From contig JAIKXK010000173.1 in NCBI GenBank assembly GCA_024684155.1, positions 1-12,564 on the forward strand: a stretch of 12,564 nt of DNA, written 5' to 3'. Below the pieces are notes generated by a model, which was not told the DNA's origin, did not search any database, and saw only the letters and a list, made by a program, of their open reading frames with translations. Shown here in pieces: positions 5,162 to 12,177 of this stretch (positions are counted from its first letter, which is position 1; each line of letters begins with the position of its first letter). The position numbers and the translations under genes were made by a program. The stretch is from Lachnospiraceae bacterium (lineage in GTDB: Bacteria; Bacillota; Clostridia; Lachnospirales; Lachnospiraceae).

Positions 5162-8098
5162 CTAAACATCTAAATCTGATTTCACAATTGTTCTGAGAAT
5201 TTCAGGGGTGATTTCTTTCCCCTCTTTTCTCAGCTTGCCAATTCTTCTATCCATCTTCCTTTTAATTGCTTGCAACATATTTCTGATACCTCTAGCATTT
5301 GCAAAGCCTATCTCCTTTGACTTTCTGGCACGAATTGCTTTTGCCAACACTTCATCTGTAATAGCTGACTCAAACTTATAAGGATTCTTCTTATCTTTTT
5401 CACAAACCATTTGTTTAAAGATTACCACTAAATCATCGATAGAATAATCTTCGAAAATAACCTCTTGAGCAAATCTACTTGATAAGCCTTCGTTGGTAGA
5501 TAACAACTTATCCATATCATCTGGATAACCTGCCATAATCACCATTAAATGGTCACGTCTATTCTCCATCTGAGCTACCAAAGTATTAATTGCTTCCTGA
5601 CCAAAGCTCGCATTAGGCCCATCCACCAGACTGTACGCTTCGTCTATAAATAAGATTCCTCCATCTGCTCTATTAAGTAATTCAATTACCTTTGGTGCAG
5701 TTTCACCAACATGTTCTCCTACCAAATTCTCCCTACCAGCTTCAATGAAAATGTTCTTCTGTAAAACACCTAGTTTTGCATATATCTCACCTAATAATCT
5801 AGCAACAGTAGTTTTACCAGTGCCAGCGCTCCCCTTAAATAAAAGATGTAGGGTTCCATATCCCTCTGATGAATCAAGCCCCATTTCTTTTTCCACTTTT
5901 TTTACTTGGATACTATCCACCAAATCATTAATAACCTGTTTTGCAGATTCTAAACCAGTCAACGAATCTAATTCAGCAAGTAATTCTTCTACTGTCTTTT
6001 CCTTTGTACTCTTAGCTCCTGAAACTGCTTCGATGTCTTCTAAAGTAATAGTTTTTTGTACTTCAGCTGATGGATTCTCCCCAGTCTTCTTTTTTATATC
6101 AAGAGTTCTTCTTTTTGTTTTACTAATAACTTCGTCAAGAACATTTTCAACGCCTCCAGCGTTTCCAAAATTTGGGACTTTAGATTTTACTTCCAATAAT
6201 GGCATAATCGCATCCTTACATTTTGGATCAAGCTTAAATTTCTTTTTTTTCACTTTCTGCTCAAAAATAGCCGCCATTTCCTCGACAGTATAATCTTCAA
6301 ATTCAATAATATTAGAAGCTCCAAATCGCCTATTCCAGCCATCATTAGAATCTCTAATAAAAGCTTCCATATCTTTTTTATAACCTGCAAGGACAAGCAT
6401 CATACTATCCTTACGATCTTCCATTTCCTTAATTATCTGGTCTACGGCTTCACTACCAAATGTATCTCCTTTGCCCTTCCACAAAGAATACGCCTCATCA
6501 ATAAAAAGAATACCTCCATCAGCCTCTTTAAATTTTTCTTGTACCAATTTTGCTGTTTCTCCTTGGTACTGTCCAACCATATCAGCTCTGGACGCATTCA
6601 CCACCTTATCACCATTTGGAAGGATACCTAGTAGCTTATATATTCTTCCGATCTTTTCAACAATTGTTGTCTTGCCTGTACCGGGATTTCCCTCTAACAA
6701 TAAATGTAACGAACGCTGACTTGCATCTGCTGATTCATCATCATTGTTTTCTGCAGTTTCCTCTGCCATCATATTGAATTGTACAGTCTCAATTATTTCT
6801 CTTACCTTCTCTTTTACACCGGTAAGACCTATCATCCCATCCAATTCCGCTAATATTTCTTCAATGCTGCCATCATCCAATCCATCAGAAAAGTCTTCAC
6901 CTATAAGAGTTAGCAAGGCATCATCTGAATCATCATCCTCATCAACATATCTATCAGCCATTCGTTTCTTTGCAGCATCTACCATTCTTTGAAGGCTAAT
7001 TGCGTTCATAAAGTCAGGGCTTTTTCCAAAAATCTTCAACTGCTTCTCTAATGATTTTTTAGCAGACTCATCAAAGAAGTATTGGCTTTCTCCAGCTAGT
7101 TTTTCTGCTATCTTTACGAGCTCCTTAGGCGTGTATTTTCCAATCTCAATATATTCATGAACATAATTTCTAATATCATTATCCAAAGAAAACATTTTAT
7201 TAACTGCTTCCTCTGTACCTGTGATAATAACAGATGATGGAGCATCCTTCATATATTCTCGGAGTGCCTCAAACATTCCATCAAAGCTGCCATTCTGGCC
7301 ATTATCTAAAAGAATATCTTGAAGGTTATCTATAACAATCACATCATCACTATTATTTTGGAAGTAGTTTGCAATTCCCTTTTCATGGTCGTTGTTATAT
7401 ATTTCCACCAATTTTCTAGACTTAACTACTGAGATGTCATTTGTAGCTCTAAATCCAAAATCACAGAGCATCTGCGCTATAATTTTTGTTAATTCCGTTT
7501 TGCCACTGCCTCTAGCACCTGATATGATAAAATTTGTATTTTCAATTATTTTTTTATTTATATTTATATCAGCCCTTTCCTTCTGTACGCGGAGCTGATT
7601 GTAAAAGGTGCCAAGCTTTTCCTTTGGAGAGCCTGCTCCATCCATACCAACAATATTAGATTCTTTAAAGTATCCTGCTATGCTTCGAGGAATCTTCCTA
7701 TCCTTTTTCTTTTTTGTGCCCGATGAAAAAGTGCTAAGTAGGGATTCTTCTTTCTGTGGAGCCTGCTCAGGTGTCTCTTTTGCAATTGAATCATCTTTTT
7801 TTACTGCTGCCTGCTTCTTATCAGGTTGTACTTCCGCCTTTTGCTCATCTTTATAAATACCATTACTAGCATCCTCTAGAATTGCATTAATTTCCTCAAT
7901 ATAATCTCCCGCTGGGAATAGAAATTTGTACTGTTTAGCAATTTCCCTAGCGTCACTTGTCTTGCCTAATGTACAATAGCAGCGACTCAAAGAATACAGT
8001 ACAACTTCATCATCTTCGTCAATTTCATCCTGAAGTAGCTCTATAAGTTCATCATATTTTTTTTCAGAAACATACTTGTTGATTTCACTTTTTTTCAT
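5162..8098 (-). CDS. Triple-module AAA+ ATPase with TPR-like N-terminus (CbbX/SpoVK-type)
   Basis: A 978-residue protein. Residues 1-78 form TPR-like helices (VVLYSLSRCYCTLGKTSDAR), then a charged linker. Module 1 (about 150-375) has Walker A GARGSGKT (194-201) and Walker B VIVIDN (253-258), where Asn replaces the usual catalytic Glu. Module 2 has GNPGTGKT (470-477), ILFIDEAYSL (530-539) and a likely arginine-finger segment WNRRFG (588-593). Module 3 has GSAGTGKT (756-763), ILFIDEAYSL (815-824) and LSSRF (872-876). Modules 2 and 3 each follow a similar lead-in (EEILAELDGMIGL at 413 and EELLAELDSLTGL at 704), so they look like a duplication. The GGILFIDEAYSL signature is typical of the CbbX/SpoVK/EccA branch, whose members remodel protein complexes in hexameric rings. 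Module 1 probably binds ATP but hydrolyses it poorly or not at all. The gene lies 10 nt after the Hsp70-like gene, suggesting a joint remodelling machine. A segment near 385-395 is Asp-rich. Confidence 0.9.
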   Translation of the reverse strand: MKKSEINKYVSEKKYDELIELLQDEIDEDDEVVLYSLSRCYCTLGKTSDAREIAKQYKFLFPAGDYIEEINAILEDASNGIYKDEQKAEVQPDKKQAAVKKDDSIAKETPEQAPQKEESLLSTFSSGTKKKKDRKIPRSIAGYFKESNIVGMDGAGSPKEKLGTFYNQLRVQKERADININKKIIENTNFIISGARGSGKTELTKIIAQMLCDFGFRATNDISVVKSRKLVEIYNNDHEKGIANYFQNNSDDVIVIDNLQDILLDNGQNGSFDGMFEALREYMKDAPSSVIITGTEEAVNKMFSLDNDIRNYVHEYIEIGKYTPKELVKIAEKLAGESQYFFDESAKKSLEKQLKIFGKSPDFMNAISLQRMVDAAKKRMADRYVDEDDDSDDALLTLIGEDFSDGLDDGSIEEILAELDGMIGLTGVKEKVREIIETVQFNMMAEETAENNDDESADASQRSLHLLLEGNPGTGKTTIVEKIGRIYKLLGILPNGDKVVNASRADMVGQYQGETAKLVQEKFKEADGGILFIDEAYSLWKGKGDTFGSEAVDQIIKEMEDRKDSMMLVLAGYKKDMEAFIRDSNDGWNRRFGASNIIEFEDYTVEEMAAIFEQKVKKKKFKLDPKCKDAIMPLLEVKSKVPNFGNAGGVENVLDEVISKTKRRTLDIKKKTGENPSAEVQKTITLEDIEAVSGAKSTKEKTVEELLAELDSLTGLESAKQVINDLVDSIQVKKVEKEMGLDSSEGYGTLHLLFKGSAGTGKTTVARLLGEIYAKLGVLQKNIFIEAGRENLVGEHVGETAPKVIELLNRADGGILFIDEAYSLVDGPNASFGQEAINTLVAQMENRRDHLMVIMAGYPDDMDKLLSTNEGLSSRFAQEVIFEDYSIDDLVVIFKQMVCEKDKKNPYKFESAITDEVLAKAIRARKSKEIGFANARGIRNMLQAIKRKMDRRIGKLRKEGKEITPEILRTIVKSDLDV

Positions 8099-8108
8099 GA
8101 GATATATC

Positions 8109-9593
8109 CTACCTTACTGTGTAATCCTTAAGAATACCTGTATACTCAATTACGTCCTCTTCACTAAGATTTGCAGTTCGTTTCATATGATAATCTTCTA
8201 CAAAATCATAATCTGGTAACTCAAGCTTTATGTTTACTAATTGTTTCTTATCAAGATTTATTTCAATAACTACTAAATCATTCTTCTTTACATTTTCTGG
8301 TAGATTAACCGTAACCTTTCCTAACTCGTTAACATTTTCCACCTCGATGTCTTCACCTTCTGTTACAGTAAGCTCGATAATTTTTTGGCGGTCTTGCATT
8401 GTTCTAAATTTCTGTCTGCTAGATATTGGTAGTTGACTATTCTTTGGAATAATAATCTCATTTTCCTGGCGTTCACCGTTATATACCACCACACCAATAC
8501 TATGAGAACATACGTCAGTAAAATTGCTAGTATCATTCTCACAAAATCCACAGTAAATTGCTGCTCCTAGTGCGACAGCTTCATCTGGATGAATATCATT
8601 TGATGGCTCCTTGCCCATAAAAGACTTTACACTGTCGTAGATAAAAGGAATTCTACTAGACCCACCTACCATCAAGACTCGATCAATATCTTCTTTTTCG
8701 AGTTCTGCAAGTTTCAGTGCATCTTCTATCTTTACCTCTGTTCTAAGATAAACATCTTTAATGAAACCATTAAACTGTTCTCTGGTAATACTGATTTTCT
8801 CTTTAATATCCTTTGTTTTTACAACGATATTCGCAGTCTGCTTTGCACTCAAACTAATTTTCGCCTCTTCAGCATGGATAATCAATTCCTGAAGGTCGTC
8901 TTCATAGCCATCCGAACGTAAATTTACATCGTATTTCTCTTTTATATATTTGTAAACGTAATTTACAATTTTATTATCAAAAAACCTTCCTCCTGCATTA
9001 GAAATGCCATCTGTACTTAATACATCTATATGAGAATAATCCTTAACGTCTAAAATTGTCACATCAAATGTACCACCACCCAAATCATATATCATTATCT
9101 TTTCATTTTTGATATCGTGGGCTTTTATATAGCAAATAGCAGCAGCAGTTGGTTCATTAATCATACCAATAAGATTTACACCGGCCATTCTGGCTGCATC
9201 CTCAGTAGCCTTTCGTTTAGCATCACTAAAAGATGCTGGCACAGTTATAACCACACCATCAACATCTTCACCTATTGCCTTCTCAGAATCCCCAACCAGT
9301 TTTCTGATAATAAAACTTGAAATCTGCTCGGGAGTATATTTCTTTCCATTTTTCTCCATGAGTACCACATTTTTCCCCATAGAGCTCTTTGCATCAATAA
9401 CTACATCATCTGCATTAATAAAAGAACTGTTCTTTGCCTCTTCGCCAACAATTATACTTTTATCTTCTTCAAACAAAACAACAGAAGGAGTGCTATTATC
9501 TCCTTCAGCATTTGGTATTACCTTTACATTGTCGTTTTCATCCACATAAGCAGCAACCGAATAAGTTGTACCTAAATCTATTCCTATGTTCAT
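8109..9593 (-). CDS. Hsp70 (DnaK-like) chaperone without the C-terminal lid
   Basis: The protein has 494 residues from the second of two adjacent ATG codons. AGAGG lies 6 nt before that ATG but only 3 nt before the first (9596). The nucleotide-binding domain is intact: phosphate-1 loop GIDLGTTYS (4-12), a lysine at 69 in the position of the catalytic Lys, VPASFSDAKRKAT (119-131), NEPTAAA (147-153), phosphate-2 loop DLGGGTFDV (170-178) and the adenosine motif GGSSRIPF (310-317). About 130 residues follow that resemble the beta substrate-binding domain (IIPKNSQLPISSRQKFRTMQD, then ELTVTEGE). The protein then ends, where DnaK (about 600-640 aa) has an alpha-helical lid. The hydrophobic interdomain linker is weak (FTDVCSHSIGV). 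No DnaJ or GrpE gene is nearby, so this is a specialised Hsp70, not the housekeeping one. The neighbouring Sel1 and AAA+ proteins may serve as its partners. Confidence 0.92.
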   Translation of the reverse strand: MNIGIDLGTTYSVAAYVDENDNVKVIPNAEGDNSTPSVVLFEEDKSIIVGEEAKNSSFINADDVVIDAKSSMGKNVVLMEKNGKKYTPEQISSFIIRKLVGDSEKAIGEDVDGVVITVPASFSDAKRKATEDAARMAGVNLIGMINEPTAAAICYIKAHDIKNEKIMIYDLGGGTFDVTILDVKDYSHIDVLSTDGISNAGGRFFDNKIVNYVYKYIKEKYDVNLRSDGYEDDLQELIIHAEEAKISLSAKQTANIVVKTKDIKEKISITREQFNGFIKDVYLRTEVKIEDALKLAELEKEDIDRVLMVGGSSRIPFIYDSVKSFMGKEPSNDIHPDEAVALGAAIYCGFCENDTSNFTDVCSHSIGVVVYNGERQENEIIIPKNSQLPISSRQKFRTMQDRQKIIELTVTEGEDIEVENVNELGKVTVNLPENVKKNDLVVIEINLDKKQLVNIKLELPDYDFVEDYHMKRTANLSEEDVIEYTGILKDYTVR

Positions 9594-9599
9594 CATTCA

Positions 9600-9604
9600 C
9601 CTCT
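9600..9604 (-). promoter_or_regulatory. Ribosome binding site that decides the Hsp70-like start
   Basis: AGAGG overlaps the TAG stop codon of the preceding Sel1 gene. It is 6 nt from the ATG at 9593-9591 and only 3 nt from the tandem ATG at 9596-9594, favouring the second ATG. The overlap suggests translational coupling between the two genes. Confidence 0.5.
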
Positions 9605-10643
9605 AAAAGCCATTTTTTACCAAGCTGATCTTTTGCAGCAATGTTCTAGCACTTTCATCACCTAAATCTAATGCTTTTTTTGCCCACTCTTCTGCCTTAT
9701 CAATGTTATGCTCTATACCCGTTCCTTGATAATAACACCATCCAAGAGCAGTCATAGCTCTTGGCTCATCCTTTTCAGCAGATTTTTTTATCCAACTAGC
9801 ACCCTTTTCATGATCAACGCCAAGTCCATAGCCATTCAAATAATTACTGCCTGTGTTGAGCATGGCTGTAGGCTGTCCCCCTTTGGCCGACTCTTTCATC
9901 CAATAAGCTGACTCCTCACGGTCTTGCTCTACGCCATCACCATTGCCATACATAAACGCCAAATCAAACTGAGCATTCGGATCTCCCGCCTCAGCTGCCA
10001 ACTTAGTCCATTTCACTGCTTCATCAATGTCCTTTCGAACACGGTTACCACTGTGATACATATCTCCAAGCTTTGCCATAGCTGGCACATAACTCTTTTC
10101 TGCTAAATCTTTTAGCAGATTAAGACCAATTTCCATATCATCCGAAGATGAAAGGTAGTCTAAGGCAAGATCATATTCTTCATCCGGAGATTTTGATGAT
10201 AAATCTTGAATGATATTATTAGCTGCTTTATTTGCTCTCTCAGAAGCAGCAACCTCGCTATCCTCTTCTTTACTATAGTATTCGATAGCTGTATCAATAT
10301 ATGAAATCTGTTTAATTATTGCAGTCTTTTTGGCTATATTATTCGCTTCAAGCATTTCTGCTTGCTTATTACTTTTTACTTTTTTTAGTGCATCAGCAAT
10401 AGAGTTACGAGACTGGCGTTCTGAAATACAATATTGCATCAATATGGCCATGCGTATATTATCTTCGCCACACCTTTTTAATTCATCAGTACAATCAAGT
10501 CCATTTTCCTGTGCTTTCAAAAACCACATTGCGGCTTTTTTGTAATCAGGTGGAAAAAGACTCTCAGTCTTTATTTGCCCCGCATACTGCTTATTTTCAT
10601 TTGCTGGGCAACTACTATATGAACTCATTCTCATCCTTATCAT
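9603..10643 (-). CDS. Sel1-repeat protein (346 aa)
   Basis: About four Sel1-type repeats fill residues 178-335, with the pattern A-x(2,3)-G/S-x(3)-A-x(3)-LG-x(2)-Y-x(2)-G-x-G/R-V (for example PAMAKLGDMYHSGNRVRKD, PNAQFDLAFMYGNGDGVEQD and PRAMTALGWCYYQGTGIEHN). Sel1 repeats are alpha/alpha solenoids that act as protein-protein scaffolds. Residues 30-50 (PDYKKAAMWFLKAQENG) look like the second half of another Sel1 repeat. Residues 80-125 form a helical segment with K93-Q94, A100-N101-N102 and I116-D117-x-A-I, shared with the neighbouring Sel1 protein. The start is uncertain: ATG 10643, 10634 and 10628 are all possible, giving MIRMRMSS or shorter. No signal peptide is seen. The gene ends 6-9 nt before the Hsp70-like gene and probably supplies a scaffold or adaptor for it. 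Confidence 0.88.
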   Translation of the reverse strand: MIRMRMSSYSSCPANENKQYAGQIKTESLFPPDYKKAAMWFLKAQENGLDCTDELKRCGEDNIRMAILMQYCISERQSRNSIADALKKVKSNKQAEMLEANNIAKKTAIIKQISYIDTAIEYYSKEEDSEVAASERANKAANNIIQDLSSKSPDEEYDLALDYLSSSDDMEIGLNLLKDLAEKSYVPAMAKLGDMYHSGNRVRKDIDEAVKWTKLAAEAGDPNAQFDLAFMYGNGDGVEQDREESAYWMKESAKGGQPTAMLNTGSNYLNGYGLGVDHEKGASWIKKSAEKDEPRAMTALGWCYYQGTGIEHNIDKAEEWAKKALDLGDESARTLLQKISLVKNGF

Positions 10644-10674
10644 TCCAATAAAACTCCATTCCTAAATGTAGTAA

Positions 10675-11607
10675 TCAATACTGATGTTTGCGCCTTATTC
10701 CGCCATGCAAATATATATTACCTAGCAGCCACTGTGCTGCGGCCATCCCTTTGTTAGCAGCTTTTTCTGCAAGTATAATTGCTCTTTCCGAATCAACCAC
10801 ACCAAATTCCCTATTTCGACTAGGGTTATTTGGATTCTCTTTTCCGTACTCTGCTATAAAAGCGCATATATACAGAGCCTCCGGTATTTCTTTTTCCTCA
10901 GCCAAGTACTGAAGATATTTCTCAGCTTTATAATAGTCCTTACATTGCCTCCTACCAATCAATGCACTAGGACCGCAATCGACGCCATTAAAATACCTCA
11001 TTCCGATATTTAAGCTTGCTTGGATAGCTTCGTTGCTGTCTCTATCCTTCGCATTCAATTCATCCGCTTTTTGTTCAAGAATTTGAAGATTTCTTTTGGC
11101 AATTTTTTCTATTTCCGAAGCCTGCTTTTTTTCCACATCCACTCCATAGGCTTCACCAGAAAAATAGTATTTAAACATTTCTAGAGTTGAATCCGGATGT
11201 CCCTGCTGCGAGGCCTGCATAAAACACTTTACGGCATTTTTATAATCCTTTTTCTTTTCGTAGTTCTTGCCTAATTTATATAAGTCCTCAGGTGCTGAAG
11301 GTAATTTTTCCGGTTCAGCTTCTACTTCTTCAACCTCAGACTCCTCTTCTGAATCTGTCTCCGCACCTGTCAGCGGCTGAACATTCCTCGTTATGCCTGT
11401 AAATCCAATATCAACGATAGTATTGAAGTGGTTAATCGCCTCATCGAGGATTTCCAACTCATTTCTTAATACTTTTATACGTTCCAAATTATTTGCATCA
11501 TCTAAAATAGATTGCTTTCTATCTCTCGTCCGGATTAATTCTTTGGCAATTTCTATATTGCCTTGATTCCCATTGATTTTGTATTTTTCTAGTACTTCTT
11601 CATACAT
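10675..11607 (-). CDS. Sel1/TPR-repeat protein (310 aa), first gene of the main unit
   Basis: ATG 11607 has GGAG upstream at about 9 nt. Residues 17-62 are helical and contain K31-Q32, A38-N39-N40 and L54-D55-x-A-I, aligning without gaps with residues 93-120 of the next gene's product. A very acidic linker (about 82-100) follows, then Sel1/TPR-like units: PEDLYKLGKNYEKKKDYKNA with ASQQGHPDS (106-139), a degenerate pair around IGMRYFNGVDCG (201-212), a unit around IPEALYICAFIAEYG (241-255) and a last unit GMAAAQWLLGNIYLHGG (287-303). The protein stops seven residues later, in the middle of a repeat. The 31-nt gap to the next gene, which begins with the second half of a Sel1 unit, hints that the two were once longer or joined. 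It probably acts as a cytoplasmic scaffold. Confidence 0.85.
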   Translation of the reverse strand: MYEEVLEKYKINGNQGNIEIAKELIRTRDRKQSILDDANNLERIKVLRNELEILDEAINHFNTIVDIGFTGITRNVQPLTGAETDSEEESEVEEVEAEPEKLPSAPEDLYKLGKNYEKKKDYKNAVKCFMQASQQGHPDSTLEMFKYYFSGEAYGVDVEKKQASEIEKIAKRNLQILEQKADELNAKDRDSNEAIQASLNIGMRYFNGVDCGPSALIGRRQCKDYYKAEKYLQYLAEEKEIPEALYICAFIAEYGKENPNNPSRNREFGVVDSERAIILAEKAANKGMAAAQWLLGNIYLHGGIRRKHQY

Positions 11608-11633
11608 CTATGTATACTCCGTTATTTAATCTA

Positions 11634-11650
11634 GCTATTTATAAAATAGC
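11634..11650 (-). repeat. Short perfect inverted repeat in the 5' leader
   Basis: GCTATTT and its complement AAATAGC are separated by 3 nt. The repeat lies between the predicted promoter and the first Sel1 gene. It could be a small leader hairpin or an operator half-site pair. At 7 bp, AT-rich, it may also be chance. Confidence 0.35.
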
Positions 11651-11667
11651 CCCAAACATACAATCTT

Positions 11668-11697
11668 ATTCTATCAGACACATACTAGTGAATTCAA
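11668..11697 (-). promoter_or_regulatory. Predicted sigma-A-like promoter of the main operon (extended -10)
   Basis: On the minus strand, TTGAAT (11697-11692) is followed after 18 nt by TAGAAT (11673-11668), preceded by TGA, giving an extended -10 element. Transcription would begin near 11661, about 54 nt before the first Sel1 start codon. It sits just downstream of a terminator for the preceding unit, where a promoter is expected. It does not resemble an ECF-type promoter, so the sigma factor encoded in the operon may act elsewhere. Confidence 0.5.
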
Positions 11698-11721
11698 GGA
11701 TTTACAGTTTTTTGTAGATAC

Positions 11722-11754
11722 AAAAAAACCACCGCGGTAATTACTCGCGGCGGC
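11722..11754 (-). terminator. Rho-independent terminator
   Basis: On the minus strand CCGCCGCG (11753-11746) pairs with CGCGGTGG (11736-11729) across a 9-nt loop, with one G-U pair, and is followed by seven T residues (11728-11722). It begins eight bases after the stop codon of the small charged protein and separates the right-hand unit from the main operon. It is the only GC-rich hairpin with a T run that I noticed. Confidence 0.88.
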
Positions 11755-11760
11755 TGTCCT

Positions 11761-12177
11761 TTAATCCACAATGACCACTACTCCATCAATACATTGTTCC
11801 TCCTCTGGGACCCAATTTAAATTGTATTTTTTCCTCATAAAAGCTTTCTTTAGAGTAACATATTCATATCTAGTAAAATCAGTAGTTCTTTCCTTTCTTA
11901 ACTCTCTAAGATATTTTTCAAATTCATCACATTTTTCCTTAAAATCCTCTGAATTAAAATATCCATCGCTTCTATACTCTTCCTTAAGTATAGAATCCAA
12001 GTCAAATTCCGATTTTGAAAGGGGATGTGAGGCCAAATATTCCATTGTCTTAATCGTATTTTCCAACTCCAAAATATCCGACTCACTGCATGAGCCAGAT
12101 TCTTTTCTTCTTTTTAATTCTTCTTTAAGTTCTTTTATACTATCTTCGTAATTTCTATCGTCATTTATTTCAATCAT
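11761..12177 (-). CDS. Small charged helical protein, function unknown (138 aa)
   Basis: I recognise no family. The frame is open from 12201, but the best start is ATG 12177-12175 (MIEINDDRN), 7 nt after GGGAG. It overlaps the stop of the preceding Sel1 gene by 8 nt (ATGATTGA), a typical coupled junction. Residues 10-50 are a strongly charged helix, probably coiled coil (IKELKEELKRRKES, then ILELENTIKTMEYL). A second charged helical region around FKEKCDEFEKYLRELRKERTT follows, and the protein ends in a short beta-like VVVIVD tail. There is no signal peptide or membrane segment. It is the last gene before the terminator, so it belongs to a separate transcript from the Hsp70/AAA+ unit, although the same Sel1 theme runs through both. 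It may be a partner of the Sel1 protein upstream. Confidence 0.75.
   Translation of the reverse strand: MIEINDDRNYEDSIKELKEELKRRKESGSCSESDILELENTIKTMEYLASHPLSKSEFDLDSILKEEYRSDGYFNSEDFKEKCDEFEKYLRELRKERTTDFTRYEYVTLKKAFMRKKYNLNWVPEEEQCIDGVVVIVD

Noticed and set aside
5745..6293. Open frame of 182 codons on the plus strand
   Set aside because: It lies antisense inside the AAA+ gene, is Ser/Phe-rich, lacks a ribosome binding site and mirrors well-supported coding sequence.
5162..8098. EccA of a type VII secretion system or a Rubisco activase (CbbX)
   Set aside because: The AAA+ modules are of that branch, but no WXG100 protein, EccC-type ATPase, membrane component or Rubisco gene is present in the window.
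8363..8551. Minus-strand 62-codon frame with a hydrophobic segment resembling a membrane helix
   Set aside because: It is entirely inside the Hsp70-like gene in another frame and has no start signal.
11771..12151. Open frame of 126 codons on the plus strand
   Set aside because: Antisense to the small charged protein; Ser/Leu/Phe-rich composition is typical of the complement of Lys/Glu/Asp codons.
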